Assembly (NCBI GenBank): GCA_036274055.1
Contig: DASUGM010000177.1
Location: 1-30,150, forward strand
Direction: 5' to 3'
Origin: DASUGM01 sp036274055
GTDB lineage: Bacteria; Acidobacteriota; Vicinamibacteria; Vicinamibacterales; SCN-69-37
DNA length: 30,150 nucleotides
Below the pieces are notes generated by a model. It saw only the letters and a list, made by a program, of their open reading frames with translations. It ran no database searches and was not told where the DNA came from. This document shows, one piece after another, positions 10,631 through 18,519 of the stretch (positions are counted from its first letter, which is position 1; each line of letters starts with the position of its first letter). A program made the translations under genes and the position numbers.

Positions 10631-10712
10631 AGAAAAAGCCGTCGGGTGGCTTTTTCGAAAACGGGCACAGTGTGTCGGCTTTTACCAAAAAAGCCACCCG
10701 ACGGCTTTTTCT
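10631..10712. terminator. Two facing intrinsic terminators forming a 25-bp perfect inverted repeat
   Basis: Bases 10631-10655 are the exact complement of 10688-10712 (25 bp, 32-base loop). Each arm is also a small hairpin by itself (AAAAAGCC, 7-base loop, GGCTTTTT), which is the form of a rho-independent terminator on either strand. The right arm overlaps the stop codon of the gene at 10711-11307 by two bases, so the element ends that gene before the one at 10590. Confidence 0.85.
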
Positions 10713-11307
10713 ACAGGCCGAACAGGCGGCGCCACCATTTCTCGTTCGGATCGGGCGGCGGCGGCGGCGTCTTGACGGGCGGTGGAAGAATCACGGGCTC
10801 GCCGAGCGCCGAAGCGGCGGCTTCATCGAGGCGGAGGATGACGCGCGCGCTGTCTTCCATCAGCTGCGCGCCGATGCCTTCGGCGGCTTTGCCCCACTCG
10901 TTGATCATCTGGTCGTAGGCGCGATCGCGATCGAGCTTGTCGTAGAACGCGGCGGCTTCGAGCCACGCCATCAGGATCTGGCGGCGCGGCACCTTCCCAC
11001 CGCCCAGGCCGACCAGCGAGTCGAGCTCCTGCTGCAGCTTGTCCCAGGCGGCGCGGATCGATCCGAGCTCGGCGCGGTCGACGCCCGCGGTCTCGGCGAG
11101 ATCCTGCAGTGACTGCGCGAACGACGCGCGATCGTTCGGATTGAGCGCGCGTCGCACCGGGATCGAGAGCCGCTTGTAGCGCTCGATCAGCCCGGCGTCC
11201 TGCAGGTATCCGCCTTCGACTTCGACACGTCCGGCATCCTTCTCGAAAACCTCGAGAGCCTGCCGCACGTGGACGGCATTGCGGCGGAAGGACTTGAGGA
11301 CGTCAGA
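10711..11307 (-). CDS. Helical protein of unknown function
   Basis: The 198-residue product is predicted mostly helical and soluble, with no signal peptide or membrane segment. Its C-terminus has a proline-rich stretch (VKTPPPPPDPNEKWWRRLFGL region) that ends in an amphipathic, aromatic tail. I do not recognise a family. The start chosen is the ATG at 11307 (MSDVLKSF); residues upstream of it would be encoded by the repeat at 11333-11390 and look non-coding. No good Shine-Dalgarno or clear -10 box is seen at this start, so it is less sure than its neighbours. It is divergent from fumarase. Confidence 0.65.
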   Translation of the reverse strand, partial: SDVLKSFRRNAVHVRQALEVFEKDAGRVEVEGGYLQDAGLIERYKRLSIPVRRALNPNDRASFAQSLQDLAETAGVDRAELGSIRAAWDKLQQELDSLVGLGGGKVPRRQILMAWLEAAAFYDKLDRDRAYDQMINEWGKAAEGIGAQLMEDSARVILRLDEAAASALGEPVILPPPVKTPPPPPDPNEKWWRRLFGL

Positions 11308-11332
11308 CATTCTGGTTGGGGAAAACCCTTCC

Positions 11333-11390
11333 GTCTTGGGTCTTGAGACTTGGGTCTTGGGCCGTACCTCAAGACCCAAGACCCAAGACT
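11333..11390. repeat. Hairpin of GTCTTGGG/CCCAAGAC words
   Basis: The left part (11333-11360) is made of GTCTTGGG-type words and the right part (11365-11390) of their complements, giving an imperfect hairpin with a very short loop. The same words occur at 3091-3123. It lies in the divergent spacer between the helical protein and fumarase. Confidence 0.75.
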
Positions 11391-11453
11391 CGCGTAATGA
11401 CTACTCAGACGGCCCCGGCCCTGTCCTCGTTCGCACGGTCGCCCCGGGGCAGC

Positions 11454-11459
11454 TATCAT
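11454..11459 (+). promoter_or_regulatory. Candidate -10 box for fumC
   Basis: TATCAT lies 9 bases before the ATG at 11469. No Shine-Dalgarno is seen. The spacing is slightly longer than at the other leaderless-type starts. Confidence 0.4.
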
Positions 11460-11468
11460 CGTGATCGT

Positions 11469-12896
11469 ATGACGACTGCCAGGCACCCGGGGACAGAAAC
11501 AGGCCGAAAGACGCGTACCGAATCGGACAGCATGGGCGAGATTGCCGTCCACGCCGATCGCTATTGGGGCGCGCAGACCGAGCGGTCTTTGCATCATTTT
11601 TCGATCGGTCAGGAGCACTTCACGCGGCCGATGATCCGGGCGCTCGGCATCCTCAAGAAAGCCGCGGCGCTGACCAACGGCGAGCTGAAGACGCTGCCGA
11701 AGGAGACCGTGGATCTGATTGTCGGGGCCGCCGACGAAGTCATCGACGGCCGGCTCGACGAACATTTCCCGTTGTTCGTCTGGCAGACCGGCAGCGGCAC
11801 GCAGACGAACATGAACACCAACGAGGTGATTTCCAACCGCGCGATCGAGATCGCCGGCGGCATCGTCGGCAGCAAGAAGCCGGTGCATCCCAACGATCAT
11901 GTCAATCGCGGGCAGTCGTCGAACGACACCTTTCCGACCGCGATGCACATCGCCGCGGCCGAGCAGGTCGTGCGTCACCTGCAGCCCGCGGTCGCCAGGC
12001 TGCGTGCGACGCTGGACAAAAAGGCTCACGCGTTCGCCGACGTCGTCAAAGTCGGGCGCACGCACCTGCAGGATGCGACGCCGCTGACGCTCGGACAGGA
12101 AATCTCCGGATGGGTCGCGCAGCTCGATCTCGCGATGCGCGCGATCGACGCCGTGTTGCCCGAAGTCTACGAACTCGCGCTCGGCGGCACCGCCGTCGGC
12201 ACCGGCCTCAACACGCATGTCCGCTATGCGGAAGTCTCCGCGAAGCACATCGCGGCGCTGACCAACCTGCCGTTCACCACCGCGCCAAACAAGTTCGCCG
12301 CGCTCAGCGGTCACGAGCCGCTGGTCGCGCTGCACGGCGCGGTACGCACGCTGGCGACGGCGCTGATGAAGATCGCCAACGACGTCCGCTGGCTATCGTC
12401 GGGCCCCCGCTCGGGGCTCGGCGAAATCGTCATTCCAGAGAACGAGCCCGGCTCGTCGATCATGCCGGGCAAGGTGAACCCGACGCAGTCCGAAGCGATG
12501 ACGATGGTGTGCGCGCAGGTGATGGGCAACGACGTGGCGGTCGGCATCGGCGGCGCGTCCGGCAACTTCGAGCTCAACGTCTTCAAGCCGCTGATCATCC
12601 ACAACGTGCTGCAGAGCCTGCGGCTGCTCGGCGACGCGTGCGCGAACTTCGAGGAGTTCTGCGCCCGCGGCATCGAGCCGAACCGCGAGCGCATCGCCGA
12701 GAACCTCAACCGCAGCCTGATGCTGGTCACCGCCCTCAATCCGCACATCGGCTACGACAACGCCGCGAAGATCGCGAAGAAGGCGCACAAGGACGGGACG
12801 ACGCTGAAGGAAGCCGCGGTCGCGCTCGGGCTCCTGACCGCCGAGCAGTTCGACCAGTGGGTGGATGCGCGGAAGATGACGGAACCCGGGGAGTAG
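11469..12896 (+). CDS. fumC: Class II fumarate hydratase
   Basis: The 475-residue cytoplasmic enzyme interconverts fumarate and L-malate in the TCA cycle; the family is a homotetramer without an iron-sulphur cluster. Diagnostic motifs are TGSGTQTNMNTNEVISNRA (residues 108-125), GQSSNDTFPTAMH (148-160), GRTHLQDATPLTLGQE with the catalytic His199, and the superfamily signature GSSIMPGKVNPTQSEA at 328-343 with the catalytic-loop serine. These fit fumarase rather than aspartase or argininosuccinate lyase. The ATG at 11469 gives about 20 extra N-terminal residues compared with E. coli FumC; the next Met at residue 22 (MGEIAVHADRYWGAQTE) is the alternative start. A perfect 50-bp palindrome begins immediately after the stop codon. 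Confidence 0.95.
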   Translation: MTTARHPGTETGRKTRTESDSMGEIAVHADRYWGAQTERSLHHFSIGQEHFTRPMIRALGILKKAAALTNGELKTLPKETVDLIVGAADEVIDGRLDEHFPLFVWQTGSGTQTNMNTNEVISNRAIEIAGGIVGSKKPVHPNDHVNRGQSSNDTFPTAMHIAAAEQVVRHLQPAVARLRATLDKKAHAFADVVKVGRTHLQDATPLTLGQEISGWVAQLDLAMRAIDAVLPEVYELALGGTAVGTGLNTHVRYAEVSAKHIAALTNLPFTTAPNKFAALSGHEPLVALHGAVRTLATALMKIANDVRWLSSGPRSGLGEIVIPENEPGSSIMPGKVNPTQSEAMTMVCAQVMGNDVAVGIGGASGNFELNVFKPLIIHNVLQSLRLLGDACANFEEFCARGIEPNRERIAENLNRSLMLVTALNPHIGYDNAAKIAKKAHKDGTTLKEAAVALGLLTAEQFDQWVDARKMTEPGE

Positions 12897-12946
12897 GGGG
12901 TCAAACACGGGTCAGACCCCTAGGGGTCTGACCCGTGTTTGACCCC
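12897..12946. repeat. Perfect 50-bp palindrome containing the GGGTCAGACCCC motif
   Basis: Bases 12897-12921 are the exact complement of 12922-12946 with no loop, starting one base after the fumC stop codon. Each arm contains GGGTCAGACCCC, itself nearly self-complementary, so the element has the layout of two REP units in inverted orientation. A related motif is at 30118-30140. No T-run follows, so it is not a standard terminator. Confidence 0.9.
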
Positions 12947-12987
12947 ATCGAACTTCTATATCTTCGACATCGTCTATCTAATCCGAG

Positions 12988-13332
12988 ATGCCCGGCACCC
13001 TCGGAGAGTTCGAGACCCTCGTCCTGATCGCCCTGGCGCGCCAGGGCAGTGATGCCTACGGCGTGTCGCTGTGCTCGGATATCGCCGATCGCACCGGCCG
13101 CGACGTGTCGCTCGGCGCCGTCTACAAGACGCTCGAGCGGCTCGAGGCCAAGGGCCTGGTGGCGAGCCGGATCGGCGCGCCGACCGCCGAGCGCGGCGGG
13201 CGGCGCAAAAAGCACTTCAAGATCGCCGCGGCGGGCGAGCGGGCGCTGATGGACTCGCTCAATGCGCTGCGCAGCATGACCGAAGGGCTCGAGGCGACGC
13301 TGCCCGGAGCGAAGGCGAAGGGCTGGCTGTAG
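12988..13332 (+). CDS. PadR family transcriptional regulator
   Basis: The 114-residue protein is a short PadR-type winged helix: GEFETLVLIALARQG, DAYGVSL, then the recognition helix region LGAVYKTLERLEAKGLV and the wing GRRKKHFKIAAAGERAL. It starts at the ATG 12988; a weak -10-like stretch (TATCTAAT) lies 5 bases before it, with no Shine-Dalgarno. The stop is 4 bp before the ADOP permease gene, so the two are one operon and PadR probably controls it. It is only distantly like the PadR at 2634-3008, so this pair looks like an independent module rather than a recent copy. Confidence 0.88.
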   Translation: MPGTLGEFETLVLIALARQGSDAYGVSLCSDIADRTGRDVSLGAVYKTLERLEAKGLVASRIGAPTAERGGRRKKHFKIAAAGERALMDSLNALRSMTEGLEATLPGAKAKGWL

Positions 13333-13336
13333 CGCC

Positions 13337-15955
13337 ATGCGACTCGCCGCGCGACTGATCGCCGCCATCGTCCCCGATCCCGACGCCGAGTACCTCATCG
13401 GCGACCTCGAAGAACAGTACGCGCAGACGCGGACGACGAACGGCTGGCTGCGCGCGACGTCACGCTGCTGGGGCCAGGCGCTGCGGACCGCGTGGTACGC
13501 GCGGCGGCGCCGGGCGCACTCGCGATTCGAATCCCGGAGAATCAACATGTCCAGGCTGCTACACGATTTGCGTCTCGGCGTGCGCACGGCGATCAAGTCG
13601 CCAGGCTACAGCGCGGTCACGATCCTGACCCTCGGGCTCGCGATTGGCGCCAACACGCTGCTCTTCAGCATCGCCAATCCGCTGATGATTCGTTCGCTGC
13701 CGCTCGGCGAGCCGGAACGGCTGGGATGGATTCGCGTCAGCAACGCCGAACGTGAAATCGAACGCGCGCGCGCGTCGATGCAGGATTTCCTCGAGTGGCG
13801 CGCGGCGATGAAGAGCTTCTCGTCGCTGGCGGCCTATGAAGGCCGCGACGAGACGCTGGTCGGCCACGGCGACGCGCGGCGCGTGAAAACGAACCGCGTC
13901 ACCTCGGACATGTTGACGGTGTGGGGCCAGCAACCACAGCTCGGCCGCTTCTTCCAGCCCGGCGAAGACGCCATCGGCGCGCCGCTCGCCGGCGTGTTGA
14001 GCGATCGTTTCTGGCGCGCGACCTTTAATGCCGATCCGCAGGTGCTCGGCCGCACGCTGATGCTCGACGGCAGGCCGATCACGATCGTCGGCGTCATGCG
14101 TCCCGAGATCGAAATCGGCAACATCGCGCTGATCGATCTCTGGGCGCCGCTGCCGCTCGATTCGTCGCTGCCGCGCGACCGCCGGACGCTGCGTGTCGTC
14201 GGCATGCTCGCGCCCGGCGCGACCGTCAAGTCGGCCAACGCCGAGCTGCAGCCGATCGCCGCGACGCAGGCGCGCGACTACGCGCGCACCAACGCAGGTT
14301 GGGCGGCGACGGTGGTGACGACGAAGGAGTCGATCGCCGACAGCAGCACCTGGGTCATCCTCGGGCTCCTCGGCGTCGTCGTGCTGTTCGTGCTGCTGAT
14401 CGCCTGCGCGAATCTCGCCAACCTCGTGCTCGCGCGTCTGGTCTCGCGCAGCCAGGAACTGGCCGTCCGCGCCGCGCTGGGCGCCTCACGCTGGCAGCTG
14501 GTGCGGCCGTTGATCGCCGAGAGCCTGCTGCTCAGCTTGATCGGCGGTGCCGGCGGCGTCGCCATCGCCAACGCCGGCCTGAAGACCATCAATGCGCTGG
14601 CGTCCGATCCGTTCATGAAGTCGATCAGCATCGATCAGAACGTGCTGATCTTCGCCGCGCTGGTCTCGGTGGCGACGCCGCTGCTGTTTGCGTTGTGGCC
14701 GGCGCTGTCGGCCGGGCGCGCCGCGACGGCCGGTGCGCTGCGCGGCACCCGAGTCAGCGGCGGCAGGCAATCCTCGCTCAAACGAAACGTCCTGGTCGGC
14801 GGCCAGGTCGCGCTGGCGCTGTCGCTGCTGATCGTGGCGAGCCTGGCGGTGCAGTCGATGATGTTCCTGCGCCGCACCGACATCGGCATCGAAGTCGGGA
14901 AAGTCCTGTCAACGCGGCTGCAGCTGCCCGATGACCGCTATCCGGACGACGCGGCGCGGGCGCGATTCGCCGAGCGGACGACCGCCGCGTTGCGCGCCAT
15001 TCCCGGCGCCGAAACCGCGGCCGTTTCGAGCCACATCCCGGTGATCGACGGCGATGCCGCGAAGAAGCTCAGCGGCACGCCGAAGGGCGACGCCGGCAGC
15101 GAGCGCGAGCAGCCGTGGGCGAGCTGGTTCAGCGTGTCGGACGGGTTCTTCGAGACCGCCGGCATTCCCGTGATCGCCGGCCGCTCGATTCAGCCGGACG
15201 ACCGCGCCGGCCGGCAGCCGGTCGCGGTCATTGATCGCACCGCGGCAGAGAAATACTTCGACGGCGTCGCCGACGCGGTCGGCCGAACGATCACTATCCA
15301 CGACGATCGCACCGGCGATCGGCCGGTCACCATCGTCGGCGTTGTCCGCGGCACGCGGGACGCGCAAGTCCTGCGCTCGAGCCCGCAGATCTTCGTGCCG
15401 TTCGCGCAGTGGCCGACCGCGCAGTTGTCGGTGTTCCTGCGCGGTGCCGATCCGATCGCCCAGGCCACGCCCGTACAGGCAGCAATGCGCCAACTCGATC
15501 CACTCGTCGCCATCTCGGTGCCGGCCACGCTGAAAGCCATCGTCGACGAAGACATGTCCAGCAGCACGATCATCAATGCGCTATTCGTCTCATTCGCCTT
15601 ACTGGCGCTCGCGCTCGCGGCCGGCGGCCTCTACGGCGTGATTTCGTACTCGGTCGGCCAGCGGCGCCGGGAGTTCGGAATTCGCCTTGCATTGGGCGCG
15701 TCGCCGGCGAGCGTCGGCCGCATGGTCGTCGCCGAAGGACTGAAGGTCAGCGCGATCGGCGTCGCCATCGGCTTGCTGATCGCATTCGGACTGGCGCAGA
15801 TGGGCGCGTCGATTCTGTTCGGCATTCGGCCCACCGATCCCGCGACATTCGCCGGCGTCACCGTCGTCGTCCTGGCGGTGGCGATCTTCGCGGCGTGGAG
15901 CCCGTCGCTGCGCGCAAGACGGGTCGATCCGGCCGGGGCGTTGCGCGCGGACTAG
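13337..15955 (+). CDS. ADOP-family ABC-type permease (MacB/FtsX-like)
   Basis: The 872-residue membrane protein is complete. Residues 1-70 are the ADOP prefix (IVPDPDAEYLIGDLEEQYA). The first membrane segment (about 85-105, TLGLAIGANTLLFSIANP) opens a periplasmic MacB-type domain, and an FtsX permease domain has three membrane segments around residues 335-465 with the motif ELAVRAALGASRWQL. A second half repeats the plan, ending with EFGIRLALGASPASVGRM and the terminal RRVDPAGALRAD. There is no ATPase domain or ATPase gene beside it. Function is inferred from family only: envelope transport or lipoprotein handling of unknown substrate. The left-edge ADOP (1-2630) shares the architecture but differs in sequence throughout. 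Confidence 0.92.
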   Translation: MRLAARLIAAIVPDPDAEYLIGDLEEQYAQTRTTNGWLRATSRCWGQALRTAWYARRRRAHSRFESRRINMSRLLHDLRLGVRTAIKSPGYSAVTILTLGLAIGANTLLFSIANPLMIRSLPLGEPERLGWIRVSNAEREIERARASMQDFLEWRAAMKSFSSLAAYEGRDETLVGHGDARRVKTNRVTSDMLTVWGQQPQLGRFFQPGEDAIGAPLAGVLSDRFWRATFNADPQVLGRTLMLDGRPITIVGVMRPEIEIGNIALIDLWAPLPLDSSLPRDRRTLRVVGMLAPGATVKSANAELQPIAATQARDYARTNAGWAATVVTTKESIADSSTWVILGLLGVVVLFVLLIACANLANLVLARLVSRSQELAVRAALGASRWQLVRPLIAESLLLSLIGGAGGVAIANAGLKTINALASDPFMKSISIDQNVLIFAALVSVATPLLFALWPALSAGRAATAGALRGTRVSGGRQSSLKRNVLVGGQVALALSLLIVASLAVQSMMFLRRTDIGIEVGKVLSTRLQLPDDRYPDDAARARFAERTTAALRAIPGAETAAVSSHIPVIDGDAAKKLSGTPKGDAGSEREQPWASWFSVSDGFFETAGIPVIAGRSIQPDDRAGRQPVAVIDRTAAEKYFDGVADAVGRTITIHDDRTGDRPVTIVGVVRGTRDAQVLRSSPQIFVPFAQWPTAQLSVFLRGADPIAQATPVQAAMRQLDPLVAISVPATLKAIVDEDMSSSTIINALFVSFALLALALAAGGLYGVISYSVGQRRREFGIRLALGASPASVGRMVVAEGLKVSAIGVAIGLLIAFGLAQMGASILFGIRPTDPATFAGVTVVVLAVAIFAAWSPSLRARRVDPAGALRAD

Positions 15956-15960
15956 TACGA

Positions 15961-16086
15961 TCGACAACACCGTGAAGGATCTTTTGAGGACGTTGTAGGA
16001 GCGTGAAGGAGCACTCTGATTTGCAAGCCAAGGCTCTCCTTCACGCTCCTTAACCATCCTGCAAAGAACCTCCACGGTGCTGTCGA
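15961..16086. repeat. 51-bp imperfect inverted repeat
   Basis: Bases 15961-16011 align without gaps to the complement of 16036-16086, agreeing at 42 of 51 positions by my count; the loop is 24 bases. The inner ends match best (AAGGAGCGTGAAGGAG, one strand). It starts 5 bases after the ADOP stop codon and lies upstream of the cytochrome gene. Confidence 0.85.
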
Positions 16087-16173
16087 GACTCGCCTTGCCC
16101 CGCCGACAGCCGTCCCGCCCCAATCACTCTGCCGCATCGCAGCGATCGTGCCACTGTGTCCTGCGGAGGTCCG

Positions 16174-17169
16174 ATGCGTCTTGTCGTCGTCGCGGCGATG
16201 ACGTTACTGAGTGCGATCGTCGCGGTGGCGGCGACCGGGCCCGCTCAGCTGCCGCAGTCGTTCACGAACTTGCAGATTTTCCCGAAAGACGTCTCGCGTG
16301 CGGGGCTGGTCGAGGCGATGAAGTTGTTCACGGGTTCGCTGGGCGTCCGTTGCGAGCACTGTCACGTCGGTGACGGCAACGACCTGAGCAAGTTCGACTT
16401 CGCTTCAGATGCGAGACCAGCGAAGGTCACGGCGCGGGCGATGATGAAGATGCTCGCGACGGTCAACAACGATCTGCTCAAAGGCATCGGCGACGCCGGG
16501 CGCCAGCCGAAAGTGACCTGCTTCACTTGTCACCGTGGCGAAAAGACGCCGGCGAGCGCGCGTCCAGCCGGCGGTGGGGATGTGACATCCTCGGCTGTCC
16601 GAACAGCAGGAACAAACCATGTCCTTGGACACTCCGTGCCGGCGTCTGACGACGGGCCTGCTGGTCTGGGCCGCCTGGTCGGCGATCGCGATCTTCTTCG
16701 CGATCAGCACGGCGCTGACCTACGTCTCGCAGGGCCGGCCGCCGCTGTGGCTGTTCAATTTCGGCACCGCGATCGCCCAGTGGTCGATCTGGGCGCTGCT
16801 GACGCCGGTGGTGTTCTGGATCGGCCGCCGCTGGCCGCTCGCGCGCGGCCATTTGCTGACGCGGATTCCGCTGCACGTCGTGCTCGGCGTTCTGGTCGCC
16901 TTCGTCAAGATCGCGATCGAAGGTCGAGTGCGGGTCTGGGTGTTCGGCGTTCCGCCCTACGCACTGATCAGCAACGTCGCGCTGCAGATCTTCATCTACT
17001 GGGCGCTGGTCGCGGCGTCGCACGGGCTCGCGTGGTACACGCAGGCGGAGGCGCGGGCGATCGAGATGGAATCGCAGCTGAATGCCGCGCGCCTGAAGCA
17101 TTTGCGCGCGCAGCTGCAACCGCACTTTCTATTCAACGCGCTCAACGCCATCGCCGAGCTGATTCATGA
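16174..17169 (+). CDS. Exported c-type cytochrome (reaction-centre cytochrome c-like); C-terminal end unclear
   Basis: Starting at the ATG 16174 (GGAGG 4 bases upstream), the frame encodes a signal peptide (residues 1-20) and a short cytochrome with haem motifs CEHCH (60-64) and CFTCH (116-120), plus KVTARAMMKMLATVNND between them, which supplies Met axial ligands. This matches the small diheme cytochromes of Acidobacteria related to the photosynthetic reaction-centre cytochrome subunit; a role in periplasmic electron transfer is inferred. Conserved protein ends near residue 125 (CHRGEKTPA). The frame then has no stop until 17169, overlapping the kinase gene by 551 bp, and that stretch has the composition of a shadow frame. 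A +1 shift at the GGGG run 16576-16579 would stop at 16583-16585. A frameshift, sequencing error or lost stop codon is likely. Confidence 0.6.
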   Translation: MRLVVVAAMTLLSAIVAVAATGPAQLPQSFTNLQIFPKDVSRAGLVEAMKLFTGSLGVRCEHCHVGDGNDLSKFDFASDARPAKVTARAMMKMLATVNNDLLKGIGDAGRQPKVTCFTCHRGEKTPASARPAGGGDVTSSAVRTAGTNHVLGHSVPASDDGPAGLGRLVGDRDLLRDQHGADLRLAGPAAAVAVQFRHRDRPVVDLGAADAGGVLDRPPLAARARPFADADSAARRARRSGRLRQDRDRRSSAGLGVRRSALRTDQQRRAADLHLLGAGRGVARARVVHAGGGAGDRDGIAAECRAPEAFARAAATALSIQRAQRHRRADS

Positions 17170-17662
17170 GGACCCGGACCGCGCCGATCGCATGATCGGC
17201 CGCCTCGGCGATCTGCTGCGCGCCTCACTCGACGCCGGCGATCGCACCGACGCGACGCTCGAGGACGAGATCGCCCTGGCGCGGGATTACCTGACGATTC
17301 AGGAGGCACGCTTCGGCGAACGGCTGCGCGCCTCGATCGACGTCGCCGCCGAGTGCGCCAATGTGCTCGTGCCGCCGCTGCTGCTGCAGCCGATCGTCGA
17401 GAACGCGGTGATGCACGGCGTGGCGCCGAAGCGCGAAGGCGGAACGGTGGCGATTAGCGCGCGCCGCGCCGGCGACCGGCTCGAGGTGCGGATCGACGAC
17501 GACGGCCCCGGTGTCGCCGCGGACGCCGCCGACGGCATCGGTCTCTCGACCACGCGCGCGCGATTGCAGGCGCTCGGCCATCCCGCCGCGGTGCTGGCCA
17601 TCTCATCTCGGCCCGGCGGCGGTACCCGAGCCGTCATCACCCTGCCCTGGCGGCAGCGATGA
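16619..17662 (+). CDS. LytS/AlgZ-type membrane sensor histidine kinase
   Basis: The 347-residue protein has four membrane segments (about residues 12-36, 46-70, 80-100, 117-140), then a short linker and the His_kinase domain with phosphoacceptor His169 in LRAQLQPHFLFNALN. The ATP-binding N box is PIVENAVMHG and the G box DDDGPGVA, followed by GIGLSTTRARLQ. It has no extracellular sensor domain beyond the short loops, so it presumably senses the membrane or a partner. AGGA lies 7 bases before the ATG at 16619. Its stop overlaps the start of the response regulator by four bases (ATGA), so the two are translationally coupled and form a pair. Confidence 0.92.
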   Translation: MSLDTPCRRLTTGLLVWAAWSAIAIFFAISTALTYVSQGRPPLWLFNFGTAIAQWSIWALLTPVVFWIGRRWPLARGHLLTRIPLHVVLGVLVAFVKIAIEGRVRVWVFGVPPYALISNVALQIFIYWALVAASHGLAWYTQAEARAIEMESQLNAARLKHLRAQLQPHFLFNALNAIAELIHEDPDRADRMIGRLGDLLRASLDAGDRTDATLEDEIALARDYLTIQEARFGERLRASIDVAAECANVLVPPLLLQPIVENAVMHGVAPKREGGTVAISARRAGDRLEVRIDDDGPGVAADAADGIGLSTTRARLQALGHPAAVLAISSRPGGGTRAVITLPWRQR

Positions 17663-18369
17663 CGAGACGCCTGTCCGTCCTGATCGCCGACGACGAGCGG
17701 CTGGCGCGGCGGCGGCTGCGCCGACTGCTTGGATCGATCGACGGCGTCGACGTCGTCGGCGAGGCCGCAAACGGCGACGAGGCGATCGCCGCGATTCGCG
17801 AGCTCGAGCCGCGCGTGGTCCTGCTCGACGTGCAGATGCCCGGGCCCGACGGCTTCGGGGTGATCGAGCGATTGCCCAAGAAGCCGCTGGTGATTTTCGT
17901 CACCGCGTTCGCCGAGTTCGCGCTGCGCGCGTTTGACGTGCAGGCGGTGGACTACCTGCTCAAACCGGTCTCGCGCGAGAAGCTCGCGCGCGCGATCGAT
18001 CGCGCCCGCGCCGTGCTCGAGCCGCGCGCGCCGGCGGCGTTTCCGTCGCTCCTGGCGGTGCGATCGCAGGGCCGCGTCGATCTCGTCGACGTCGGCGCCA
18101 TCGACTGGCTCGAAGCCGCCGACAACTACGTCGTCGTTCATGCCGGCGCGCGGACGTTCATTGCGCGAGACACGCTGACGCGGATCGAGTCGACGCTCGA
18201 CTCGCGCCTGTTCGCGCGCATCCATCGCGGCACGATCGTCCGGATCGATCGGGTGGCGGCGCTGGAAGTCGCCAATCGCGGCGACTACGTGGCGGTCCTC
18301 AAGGACGGCACGCGGCTCGGGCTGAGCCGGCGCTTTCGGCCGCGGCTCAATCAGGTGCTCGAGGGCTGA
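17659..18369 (+). CDS. LytTR-family response regulator
   Basis: The 236-residue protein has an N-terminal receiver (residues 1-115) with acidic pocket Asp11/Asp12, phosphoacceptor Asp57 (VVLLDVQMPGPDG), Thr82 and Lys102, and a C-terminal LytTR DNA-binding domain (about 135-233) marked by IDWLEAADNYVVVH, FARIHRGTIVR and the ending GLSRRFRPRLNQVL. LytTR regulators bind imperfect direct repeats upstream of their targets; those targets cannot be named here. It is coupled to the kinase by the ATGA overlap. The 150 bp that follow hold no gene, only the promoter region of sucA. Confidence 0.94.
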   Translation: MTRRLSVLIADDERLARRRLRRLLGSIDGVDVVGEAANGDEAIAAIRELEPRVVLLDVQMPGPDGFGVIERLPKKPLVIFVTAFAEFALRAFDVQAVDYLLKPVSREKLARAIDRARAVLEPRAPAAFPSLLAVRSQGRVDLVDVGAIDWLEAADNYVVVHAGARTFIARDTLTRIESTLDSRLFARIHRGTIVRIDRVAALEVANRGDYVAVLKDGTRLGLSRRFRPRLNQVLEG

Positions 18370-18477
18370 CGTCCAGGTCGCCGTGCGAGATCGATCCCCG
18401 CACTGGCCGCGTTGATAGCTGGATCCGCTTGGGAGCTGGTCACCGCCGGCGGCGATGCGCCGGACGGCCGGCCTTGA

Positions 18478-18483
18478 TAAGAT
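18478..18483 (+). promoter_or_regulatory. Candidate -10 box for the sucAB unit
   Basis: TAAGAT (within TTGATAAGATCACC) lies 36 bases before the ATG at 18520. This leaves a leader of about 30 bases, unlike the leaderless-type starts elsewhere in the window. No clear Shine-Dalgarno is seen. Confidence 0.35.
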
Positions 18484-18519
18484 CACCGGTCCCGCCGCGT
18501 CCACGGCGTGACGAGTGCT

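Noticed and set aside
10591..10668. Extended N-terminus of the 10087-10590 protein up to 10668
   Set aside because: The extra residues are encoded by the terminator repeat, while the ATG at 10590 has a strong Shine-Dalgarno and leads straight into the membrane segment.
12897..12946. Standard intrinsic terminator after fumC
   Set aside because: The palindrome has no loop and no T-run follows on either strand.
16619..17169. A true dual-coding overlap of cytochrome and kinase
   Set aside because: The cytochrome frame loses family similarity before the overlap and becomes Ala/Arg-rich there, as shadow frames do.
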